Of a stretch of DNA of 34,461 bases, positions 14,568-21,854 are shown piece by piece. Position numbers and translations under genes: made by a program. The notes under the pieces are model-generated. The model did no database searches. It saw only the letters and a program-made list of their open reading frames with translations, and was not told the origin of the DNA. Within the stretch, counting starts at the first letter, position 1. The number at the start of each line of letters is the position of its first letter. The stretch comes from Lachnospiraceae bacterium (GTDB taxonomy: Bacteria > Bacillota > Clostridia > Lachnospirales > Lachnospiraceae), in NCBI GenBank assembly GCA_009777715.1, contig WRLH01000029.1, positions 1-34,461 of the forward strand, written 5' to 3'.

Positions 14568-15815
14568 ATGTTTAGACCCTTTGATGAAAAGCCAATGAAT
14601 CTCTTTGACGGCATTATGGATTGGAAATGCGTCTATCCAAAATCTTACTCGAAGCATGAAATTGACCCTTATACCAAAATCAGGATTGTCCTGATGAATG
14701 GTATCGAAACAGAGGCAGCAATGTTTGGCCACCAATTTCATCGGCATTGTCCCGATAATGATATCCGCCGTGATTTGGCCATGCTGCGGCGTGTCGAGCA
14801 ATTACAGCAAAAGCATCTCAATTGGCTAAAGCCGCTCGATGAGTCACAAATAGAAACGACAATCGGTTATGAGCACGTTGCCGTTGACTTGACCGCGTGG
14901 CTTGCGCAAAATGAGCCGGATAAAAATGTAAAGGAAGCTTTGGATTTCGCCTTGCTTGAAGACTTTGACCATCTGTTCCGCTTTTCCAACCTTCTTAATC
15001 TGGATAAAAATATCCCAGCCCACAGCCTGACTAAGAGTTATCTTGATATTACGCCGGGGCGGCCGACGATTGCCGAGCATCGCCATCCTAATGATACCGT
15101 GCGTTACCATATCAACGCAAAAACCGCTGATATCCGGACAAAGCTTAATGCCCTCATCATTACTGCGGGCGAGCAGCAGACGATGAACTTTTATAATAAC
15201 TTAGGAAATAGCTATGATAATGACTATGGCCGCAAGCTGTATCTTGAAATTGCAATGATTGAAGAAGAACACGTCACGCAATATGGCTCATTGCTTGACC
15301 CTAACAGCACTTGGCTGGAAAATTTGCTGCTCCATGAATATATGGAATGCTATCTTTATTATTCATTCTATCAAGATGAGCTTGATGAGCATTTAAAGAA
15401 AGTTTGGGAGCTTCATTTAAATCAAGAAATTGCCCATTTGCATAAAGCAGCCGAGTTACTAAGCAAATATGAGAAGAAACATTGGGACGAAGTAGTCACC
15501 GCCGATTTCCCGGATTTGCTGGAATTTCATGATACTAAAGATTATGTCCGCAAGGTGTTGGCTGAGCAAATTGAGTTAACAGCCTGCAAGGAAACGCTTA
15601 AAAACGTTAATTCACTTCCGGCGGAGCATGATTTTTTTGCATATCAAAAGAAAGTTAACCATGATGTTAATGCTGTTGAATCCCATGTCATAATTGAACG
15701 CCATATTAAGCAAAAGGGCGAGGATTACCGCGATGAAGAAAAGCCAAACCCTGTTCCTGGCTTGGCGGACCGGAAAAGTGATAATGCCGAAATTGCGCGG
15801 ACAAAAAAAGCCTAG
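14568..15815 (+). CDS. Ferritin-like/helical-bundle protein of unknown function
   Basis: 415 residues, soluble, almost entirely helical, with no signal peptide. Several helices carry Glu/His patterns of ferritin-like di-iron proteins: NGIETEAAMFGHQFHRH (44-60), FALLEDFDHLFRF, IAMIEEEHVTQYGS and NQEIAHLHKAAELL. The arrangement suggests two four-helix units in tandem. That fold is inference; metal binding is likely but not certain, and no specific enzyme is recognised. The C terminus is charged and probably disordered. GGAGG lies 7 bp before the ATG and TATACT at 14533-14538 is a possible -10. It is followed by the promoter of the next gene, so it is probably a single-gene transcript. Confidence 0.55.
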   Translation: MFRPFDEKPMNLFDGIMDWKCVYPKSYSKHEIDPYTKIRIVLMNGIETEAAMFGHQFHRHCPDNDIRRDLAMLRRVEQLQQKHLNWLKPLDESQIETTIGYEHVAVDLTAWLAQNEPDKNVKEALDFALLEDFDHLFRFSNLLNLDKNIPAHSLTKSYLDITPGRPTIAEHRHPNDTVRYHINAKTADIRTKLNALIITAGEQQTMNFYNNLGNSYDNDYGRKLYLEIAMIEEEHVTQYGSLLDPNSTWLENLLLHEYMECYLYYSFYQDELDEHLKKVWELHLNQEIAHLHKAAELLSKYEKKHWDEVVTADFPDLLEFHDTKDYVRKVLAEQIELTACKETLKNVNSLPAEHDFFAYQKKVNHDVNAVESHVIIERHIKQKGEDYRDEEKPNPVPGLADRKSDNAEIARTKKA

Positions 15816-15833
15816 AAAAACCCAAAAAACATC

Positions 15834-15862
15834 TTGACATCTTTTCCCAATTACGATAAACT
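15834..15862 (+). promoter_or_regulatory. Sigma-A promoter with long leader
   Basis: TTGACA (15834-15839), 17 bp, TAAACT (15857-15862). The predicted start near 15869 gives a leader of about 157 nt before the AGGAGG/ATG at 16026. Confidence 0.7.
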
Positions 15863-15868
15863 AAAATT

Positions 15869-16025
15869 AGAACTCAAGTTTTCTATAGAAAGCATCTAAA
15901 AGGTGGCTGACTGTAGAAAGAGGCTTGGCCGGATTACTGACCCGGGCCCAAGTCGCCCAACGGGAAAACCGTTGAAGGCCTCCCGCATTCTAAAATCGGG
16001 GGGCATACTTTTAGGAGGAATTTTT
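15869..16025 (+). promoter_or_regulatory. Structured 5' leader, riboswitch-like, class not recognised
   Basis: This is GC-rich for its surroundings. P1: GAGGC (15920-15924) pairs with GCCTC (15978-15982) and encloses two hairpins. P2 is TTGGCCGG (15925-15932) with CCGGGCCCAA (15942-15951). P3 is CAACGG, loop GAAAA, CCGTTG (15958-15974). A competing stem CCTCCCG (15979-15985)/CGGGGGG (15997-16003) uses the P1 3' strand. CTAAAA (15990-15995) can pair with TTTTAG (16009-16014), touching the AGGAGG at 16013-16018. Mutually exclusive stems around a ribosome binding site are the layout of a cis-regulatory RNA. I do not match it to a known class. A GTG at 15903 is in frame, so the stretch could instead be 41 extra codons. 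Confidence 0.5.
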
Positions 16026-17549
16026 ATGATCCTGTATATCCAATATCCGCTGCTAGATTTACGCTCACTAATCGATGATAAAGATCCGCAAAAATACTTT
16101 TTTCCCACCAGCTGGCTGCAAAATAATAAGTATGTAAAAAGCTTTGGCGAATCATGCGAAAGAGATGAAAAAAGCGGGCTTTTTGGCACGCAAAGAGAAT
16201 TTGTCCATGCAAGAAGGGCGATGCGTTTCCGCGATTTGGACCAAGTCAGGATAAATCCGGCTGACGGATTCAAGGTAAGGCCGCAGATAAAATCACGCAC
16301 GTTTTTTACCGATGGGACGATCTCGCATTACGATATCTGCCTTTCCTTTAAGGAAGTTACATCAAATACAAAATCCCTGCACCCTGATTTGCTGGCACGG
16401 TTCCTGGGCGGCATTTTTCAAATCCCAGTCTACATACCAACCGGAGAGGCAGCCCGCCCAGATGGGAAACCTGAATATATACGTAAATTCAAAAAAGCAA
16501 AGCTTCTTACGGCGGGGAGACAGATGGCTTCGCTTTATTATGGGGCGACCCTCACCGATATTAATAAGCTTTCCTCGGCAAAACATCAGCAGCTAGTCAT
16601 CGATGGCACTCCCCTGGTTATCTTGCATTATTGTGAAGAGGATTTGGAGTTTATTCCTGATACATTCACCCGGATTGAATGCGAAAATGAAATAAGCTTA
16701 TCTTATACCTGTTTGCAAATCAATTCATGGAACTATGATGTCTGGCTGATCAAGGATGACGAATCAAAAGGGGACGCGATCAGAAGATTAATTAATTGCC
16801 TTTCAAAGCTGCACCACGAAAAAGACGGCTTGATGAGAGTCATTAAATGGCTGGATTTAAACCATGGCCATGTCCTTTTTAAAAGGAACTTGATGAGATT
16901 CCTTAATAAAAACATCAGCCGCCTTGCAAGGCTTTTAGATTTTGGCTATGACAAGCAAAAGCTGATTGCGGCGATATATAAAGGCAATTTGTCGCTGACA
17001 AGTGAACAGCTTAACCGTGTTTTAGAAGAAATTAATATCCAAATCGAAATGGATTTAATCAACAAACTATTTGAAGGAGGTATTACAGTGAATAATAATA
17101 GTGTAAGTGTCGGCGGGGACAATTATGGGCAAATTGTGACAGGCAAGATAAGCGGAGATGTAATAAATGAATTTAGCATTGGCATGGGCAAAACAATTGA
17201 TTGCGCCAATGACAGAATTAAAGCCGATTTGGAGAATCTGAAGCAAAAGGTGTTGGAGCTGGCACAGGGTTTTGTCGGCACAGATGATGAAATAAAGAAA
17301 GTCCAAAAAATGTTAAAGCAGATTGAGGTTTTTAGTGACGAAGCGGCTAGTGAAGAGCCGGATAAAACACTTTGCCAGTCAATTGTCGAGACAGTCGGAA
17401 AAGTGGCGGAAGCAGTCACCGCGGTTACGACTTTGGGCATACCCAAAATCGTGGAGGGAATCATGGGCAAGCTTTTTGAGGCGCTTAAAAAAGATACCCC
17501 ACGAAAAGCGGACAAACAGCCAACAATTGACATACCTCCGATTGTGTAG
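16026..17549 (+). CDS. Hypothetical protein with GDN-type beta motif and C-terminal helical module
   Basis: 507 residues from ATG 16026, chosen because AGGAGG ends 7 bp upstream; a GTG at 15903 is possible. Residues 1-~350 form a mixed alpha/beta domain I do not recognise. At about 355-380 is NNNSVSVGGDNYGQIVTG, a short beta motif that in other bacterial proteins links signalling or effector-associated modules. Then come a coiled coil (IKADLENLKQKVLELAQGF) and a hydrophobic Gly/Val/Ala segment (TVGKVAEAVTAVTTLGIPKI) near the C terminus, which may insert into or lie on a membrane. No catalytic motif is seen. A strong internal ribosome binding site may produce the last 153 residues separately. 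It converges with the copper ATPase gene, which ends 8 bp away. Confidence 0.6.
   Translation: MILYIQYPLLDLRSLIDDKDPQKYFFPTSWLQNNKYVKSFGESCERDEKSGLFGTQREFVHARRAMRFRDLDQVRINPADGFKVRPQIKSRTFFTDGTISHYDICLSFKEVTSNTKSLHPDLLARFLGGIFQIPVYIPTGEAARPDGKPEYIRKFKKAKLLTAGRQMASLYYGATLTDINKLSSAKHQQLVIDGTPLVILHYCEEDLEFIPDTFTRIECENEISLSYTCLQINSWNYDVWLIKDDESKGDAIRRLINCLSKLHHEKDGLMRVIKWLDLNHGHVLFKRNLMRFLNKNISRLARLLDFGYDKQKLIAAIYKGNLSLTSEQLNRVLEEINIQIEMDLINKLFEGGITVNNNSVSVGGDNYGQIVTGKISGDVINEFSIGMGKTIDCANDRIKADLENLKQKVLELAQGFVGTDDEIKKVQKMLKQIEVFSDEAASEEPDKTLCQSIVETVGKVAEAVTAVTTLGIPKIVEGIMGKLFEALKKDTPRKADKQPTIDIPPIV
17074..17090 (+). promoter_or_regulatory. Internal ribosome binding site and in-frame GTG start
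   Basis: AAGGAGG (17074-17080), a 7-bp spacer, then GTG (17088-17090), codon 355 of the surrounding gene and in its frame. This would make a 153-residue protein beginning MNNNSVSVGGDNYG. The match and spacing are better than those of many true starts in this window. Confidence 0.55.
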
Positions 17550-17556
17550 CTTAATT

Positions 17557-19875
17557 TTAATGAGCGAATTTTTTCAAGCGGAGGGCATTTAACAGCACGG
17601 AAATGCTGGACAGGCTCATTGCCGCCGCCGCAATGACCGGAGAGAGGAGCGGGCCGCCGAAAAGATAAAGCAGCCCGGCCGCGATTGGAATCCCAGCCGT
17701 ATTATAAGCAAAAGCCCAAAATAAATTCTGCTTGATATTGCGGATTGTCGCCCGCGAAAGGTTAAGCGCGTATACTAAGGCGGTTAAATTATTTTGCATT
17801 AAGACAATGTCGGCACTTTCCATCGCGATATCTGTTCCGCTGCCAATTGCGATTCCGACATCGGCTTGGGCGAGGGCTGGCGCATCATTGATTCCGTCGC
17901 CAACCATTGCCACAAGATACGGCTTTTCGCCCCCGCTTTCTTGCAATGCCTTTATTTCTTTTGCTTTATCATGCGGAAGGACTTCAGATAAAACCCGCTT
18001 TATTCCTGCTTGCCTTGCTATTTCTAAAGCCGTCCGGTGATTGTCGCCGGTCACCATCACAACCTCGATATCCATTGCCGACAGTTTTTTGATTGCTTCA
18101 CAGCTGTCTTTTTTTAAGACATCAGCAACGGCAATAATCCCGGCCAGCCCAAAAGGCCCATTATCCTTTTTAAATGCGATATAAACAGGGGTTTTACCCT
18201 CGCTGGCCAAGCGGTTTGCTTCATTTTCCGCTTCAATTAGAAGTACATTTCTTTCCGTCATCAAGCGCAGGTTGCCAACAAGGACTTCCCAAGCAGAATC
18301 CCCTTTTATCCCGCTTTCGACCCGGCAGATTATCCCTTGCCCTGGCAAAGCAGTAAACTCATTAATGGAAAATAATGGTAATTTCCTATGCTCTGCTTCT
18401 TTTACAAGGGCTTCCCCCAGCGGATGCTCACTTCCTTTTTCGGCGGAAGCGGCAAGCGTAAGCAGAAGTTCAGGCGATGCAAAAGAATCGTGGGCATGAA
18501 CAATAATATCCGTAACCTCAAGTTTCCCCTCGGTGATAGTTCCGGTTTTGTCAAAAACAACGGTCTTAATTTTGTGGGCTATTTCCAGTGCTTCGCCGCT
18601 TTTGATGAGAATGCCGTGTTCGGCTCCTTTGCCAGTCCCGACCATTATCGCCGTTGGCGTTGCAAGGCCAAGGGCGCAAGGGCAAGCAATTACCAGCACA
18701 GAAATAAATGCTTTTAGGGCAAAACTAAAATCATTGGCCGCAATCAGCCAGCCGATAAAAGTAATGACGGCGATTAAAACCACAACCGGGACAAAAACGC
18801 CGGAAACCTTGTCGGCAACTTGGGTTATCGGTGCTTTTTTCGTCTGGGCATCAAGAACGAGTTTGATTATTTGGGCAAGAACGGTATCAGCCCCGACTTT
18901 TTCCGCTTTTATTTTGATAAAACCGTTTTTATTAATGCTGGCCGCAAAAACATTATCGCCGGGTTTTTTGTCAACAGGCATACTTTCACCAGTCAGCATT
19001 GCCTCATCAATTGCCGTGACTCCGTGCGTGATGACACCGTCAACCGGAATTTTGCCGCCGGGCTTAACAAGGACAATGTCGCCAATTAAAACATCTTCAA
19101 GCGGAATTTCCGTTTCTTCGTTTCCCCTTAATACAATTGCGGTTTTTGGCTTTAGCCCGATCAGCTTTTTGATGGCCTCGCTGGTTTTGCCTTTGGAATG
19201 GGCTTCAAGCGTTTTACCCAGCAAAATCAAAGCAATGATTACGGAAGCAGTCTCAAAATAAAGCTGCTCGGCGTATTCAGGCCTTCCATTTAATATTTGC
19301 GTGACCGAATACAGGCTATAACCAAAGGCGGCCGAAGTTCCCAGCGCAATCAGGCTGTCCATGTTTGGCGCGCGAAAAAAGATGGCCCGGAAACCGACAT
19401 AATAAAAACGGTATCCGGCAGCGATGACTGGAATCGTTAAAAAAAGCTGGGCGTAAGCAAAATTTAAGGGGTTATGATGGTGATTAAATGCTTCCGGTGT
19501 TGGGAGCGTCAAGCCAAAGGGCAGCATATGCCCCATGGCTAAGTATAGAAGCGGGACAGTAAAAATAACGGCAATCATCAGCTTGGCTTTAAGGGCTTTT
19601 AGTTCTTTTTCTTTTTGCGACTTAATTTGAAGCAGGGCGTCTTTTTTGGGTTCTTCCCAGCCAAATCCGCTTTTGATGATTATTTCCTTGATGATGTCAA
19701 GGCTTATCTTGGTGCGGTCATAGCTTAGGGTTAAACGCTCAACCGCCAGATTAACCGAACAATGCTCTATGCCATCAAGCTTTTTTATTTCTTTTTCAAG
19801 AAACGCCGAGCAAGCGGCGCAAGTCATCCCGGTAATATTAAGGCTTTGTTTTTCCATATCATAATAATAGGGCAT
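17557..19875 (-). CDS. copA: Copper-translocating P1B-type ATPase
   Basis: A 772-residue heavy-metal ATPase that exports Cu+ across the cell membrane. In order: one N-terminal metal-binding domain with GMTCAAC (16-22), membrane segments, the actuator TGES (about 295), the ion-binding CPC (398-400) followed by ALGLATPTAIMVG, the phosphorylation site Asp442 in DKTGTITEG, the SEHPLG nucleotide-domain motif, and GDGINDAP near the C terminus. CPC together with GMTCAAC points to Cu+ or Ag+. A His-rich NHHHNP (131-136) lies in the first periplasmic loop. The start is uncertain: ATG 19875 and ATG 19857 both lack a clear ribosome binding site. No CsoR or CopZ gene lies next to it. Confidence 0.93.
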   Translation of the reverse strand: MPYYYDMEKQSLNITGMTCAACSAFLEKEIKKLDGIEHCSVNLAVERLTLSYDRTKISLDIIKEIIIKSGFGWEEPKKDALLQIKSQKEKELKALKAKLMIAVIFTVPLLYLAMGHMLPFGLTLPTPEAFNHHHNPLNFAYAQLFLTIPVIAAGYRFYYVGFRAIFFRAPNMDSLIALGTSAAFGYSLYSVTQILNGRPEYAEQLYFETASVIIALILLGKTLEAHSKGKTSEAIKKLIGLKPKTAIVLRGNEETEIPLEDVLIGDIVLVKPGGKIPVDGVITHGVTAIDEAMLTGESMPVDKKPGDNVFAASINKNGFIKIKAEKVGADTVLAQIIKLVLDAQTKKAPITQVADKVSGVFVPVVVLIAVITFIGWLIAANDFSFALKAFISVLVIACPCALGLATPTAIMVGTGKGAEHGILIKSGEALEIAHKIKTVVFDKTGTITEGKLEVTDIIVHAHDSFASPELLLTLAASAEKGSEHPLGEALVKEAEHRKLPLFSINEFTALPGQGIICRVESGIKGDSAWEVLVGNLRLMTERNVLLIEAENEANRLASEGKTPVYIAFKKDNGPFGLAGIIAVADVLKKDSCEAIKKLSAMDIEVVMVTGDNHRTALEIARQAGIKRVLSEVLPHDKAKEIKALQESGGEKPYLVAMVGDGINDAPALAQADVGIAIGSGTDIAMESADIVLMQNNLTALVYALNLSRATIRNIKQNLFWAFAYNTAGIPIAAGLLYLFGGPLLSPVIAAAAMSLSSISVLLNALRLKKFAH

Positions 19876-19905
19876 TAGGCGGATAATGTAAATTACTTTT
19901 ACTTT

Positions 19906-20619
19906 TTATTTCGCTTGCATCAAATCCATGTAAAAATTCGCCAGCGTCACTTTGACATAAGGGATTACCCAGATAAAACCGAGACAGCAGGAAAAAATGC
20001 TTAGGATAAAAAGCGGGACAAACGAAAGCCAGAGCAAAAACAAACGCTTTTTATGCCCATTCATAATTAAATGGCTTTTCATCAGCAATTCCGTGGCATT
20101 TTTGTCTTCAAAATCAAGAAGCAGGAAAAAAGCTTGCGAAAGCACTAATGAGACGAAAAAATAGACAGAAAATCCAGCAAGATAAAAAATTATCATCAGC
20201 GGGAGATAATCCCTGTCGCCTGTATTTCCATAAATAAACCGAAGAACCGTAGCAGGAAGCATGGCAGCGAGATTCACTCCGCTTAGGACGGCTTGGATCG
20301 TCACAATTTTCTTCGGATGATAATTAAAGCCATATAAAAGGTCATTTAAGCCAATCGCCTCATTGCAAGAAATTTTCAAGGCCATAAATAAAACGCCGAC
20401 ATTAACGACCCCAAAGAGCAAGCTGATGGCAAAAGACGTTAACTGCGACAAAATAAGCCCAAACGTTCCGCTGGCACTAAAAAAAGCAGCAGTTAAAAGC
20501 TGGACGATAATAAATGCCATAAAAACGGCAATAAATGCGGCGGCAGCCAGTGGGTATTTTCCAAGCAATTGTCCCCTTGCCATGCTTCTTAACATAGCGG
20601 GAGAGCGATAAGAGGGCAT
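19906..20619 (-). CDS. Integral membrane protein, DUF975-like
   Basis: 237 residues with about six hydrophobic segments. It opens SPAMLRSMARGQLLGKYPLA, the short amphipathic entry typical of DUF975 membrane proteins, and contains NDLLYGFNYHPKKIV in a cytoplasmic loop. The function of the family is unknown. It is 30 bp upstream of the copper ATPase in the same direction and might be co-transcribed, though nothing links it to copper. No signal peptide or catalytic motif is seen. Confidence 0.6.
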   Translation of the reverse strand: MPSYRSPAMLRSMARGQLLGKYPLAAAAFIAVFMAFIIVQLLTAAFFSASGTFGLILSQLTSFAISLLFGVVNVGVLFMALKISCNEAIGLNDLLYGFNYHPKKIVTIQAVLSGVNLAAMLPATVLRFIYGNTGDRDYLPLMIIFYLAGFSVYFFVSLVLSQAFFLLLDFEDKNATELLMKSHLIMNGHKKRLFLLWLSFVPLFILSIFSCCLGFIWVIPYVKVTLANFYMDLMQAK

Positions 20620-20648
20620 ATGAAATTCCTTGTCATAAAATTTGGGGA

Positions 20649-21188
20649 TTAAACAGCTTCATCAAAGTTCATGCCGATCACACCTGCGGCATCATTTTGT
20701 TTTTTGTTTTTTTGGTAGGGATTGGCTTCATCACTATATCTGATTTTGGTCGTTGTTGTTCCCCCTGAAACATAACTTCGCCCGCATTCACTGCAAACGG
20801 CCATATGAATTGTCACATTAGCTGAAATAACTTCGCCATTATTCATGGCGGCTTTTTTGTAGGCATTTGAAACGTGTTCCTGCTCATGCGCCCTTACTGC
20901 CCCGGCCGCAGCTTCGGGTGATATCTTGGTCGGGGACTTAAAGGAAACATTTTCGTCCGAACCGTCTTGATAAGTGCGGTTAGCGCAGGTCTGGCAGTCA
21001 GACGGGGATACCCGCCCGGTCTTTCCTGCTTCATCGGCATTAGGAGAGCCGCCGATACCGCCGACCGGCCCAGTCCCGGCTATGCCAAAAGCATTTCCGG
21101 CATCGCCAATAACGCCAGCACCGAAACTGGCGGAATAAGGATTAAAGCCATATGTTCCGAGATTGTTGATCCCATTAATCATCGGCAC
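20649..21188 (-). CDS. SprA-related putative metalloprotease-like protein
   Basis: 179 residues. A Gly/Ala-rich N terminus (1-55) is followed by CQTC (65-68), the pattern YQDGSDENVSFKSPTKISPE, and HEQEH (101-105). The last is an HExxH-type zinc site seen in the SprA-related family. A second cysteine pair CSEC (132-135) follows, then YVSGGTTTTKIRY. The family is widespread in Clostridia and has no proven activity. The conserved HEQEH suggests a zinc peptidase; CxxC pairs may bind another metal or form disulfides. No signal peptide is visible. The gene is preceded by a ~60-bp gap with no strong promoter recognised. Confidence 0.65.
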   Translation of the reverse strand: MPMINGINNLGTYGFNPYSASFGAGVIGDAGNAFGIAGTGPVGGIGGSPNADEAGKTGRVSPSDCQTCANRTYQDGSDENVSFKSPTKISPEAAAGAVRAHEQEHVSNAYKKAAMNNGEVISANVTIHMAVCSECGRSYVSGGTTTTKIRYSDEANPYQKNKKQNDAAGVIGMNFDEAV

Positions 21189-21255
21189 CTCGCAAATCAG
21201 CCCAAAATAGTTTGCGTAATATATATCGGCAAAGCCTTATCATCAACTTTAGCTT

Positions 21256-21744
21256 TTATTTGAATAAATTAATAAGAAGGCTTACCGTTTCTTCATATGA
21301 AAAGCCAATCTCCCTTGCCGGGCCATTCATGTCAAGCAGTCTTGCAGCTTCTAAAAACCGCTCCGGATTGTGATAAAGGAAAAAAGCCCCGCCAAGCAAA
21401 ATCGTCAAGCAAGCCGTAAAACCAACCGCTGAAAAAATTAGCCCCATTTTGGCATTGCTTGATAGCTTTTTTTCGAATCCGAGCGAAAGGAAACCAAAAA
21501 TAACCCCTAAAGCGCCAACGATGATCGGAAGATATAGCGTCCATAAAGTAACCAAACAGATAATGCCGGCCACCATTGCGGCGGCCGACATCTTCTGCCC
21601 AGTCGGATGTGTTGGCTGGTCATAATAGCCATAATCTCGCCCCTGGTTAAAATAGATAATAGGCAAATCTCCATATTTTTCGCTACACACCAGCTCCCCA
21701 AGCTGGTTATTTTTAATGATACCATCATTTGGAGGGAAATGCAA
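21256..21744 (-). CDS. Small membrane protein, DUF4190-like
   Basis: Up to 162 residues. A Tyr/Gln/Pro-rich lead (NQGRDYGYYDQPTHPTGQK, 34-52) precedes two hydrophobic segments in the DUF4190 style (MVAGIICLVTLWTLYLPIIV and MGLIFSAVGFTACLTILLGG) and a short C-terminal amphipathic tail. The function is unknown. The start is unsure: the longest frame begins with TTG at 21744, and TTG or GTG codons downstream are also possible. It is divergent from tex. Confidence 0.6.
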   Translation of the reverse strand: MHFPPNDGIIKNNQLGELVCSEKYGDLPIIYFNQGRDYGYYDQPTHPTGQKMSAAAMVAGIICLVTLWTLYLPIIVGALGVIFGFLSLGFEKKLSSNAKMGLIFSAVGFTACLTILLGGAFFLYHNPERFLEAARLLDMNGPAREIGFSYEETVSLLINLFK

Positions 21745-21854
21745 GAGATTTTTGAAACATTTTTTGTTTTTTTTGGTTTTTGATTTTTTTGGTTGTCATA
21801 AGGCGATTAATTAATTATAATATTAAAGTTGAAAGAAAAATGCGGGGGTTACAC

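Noticed and set aside
15869-16025. Known riboswitch (c-di-GMP-I, guanidine, ZTP, TPP, glycine)
   Set aside because: The conserved cores of these classes, as I recall them, are not present; left as an unassigned structured leader.
18533-19261. 242-codon plus-strand frame opposite copA
   Set aside because: Shadow of the copper ATPase, whose motifs are all in the minus-strand frame.
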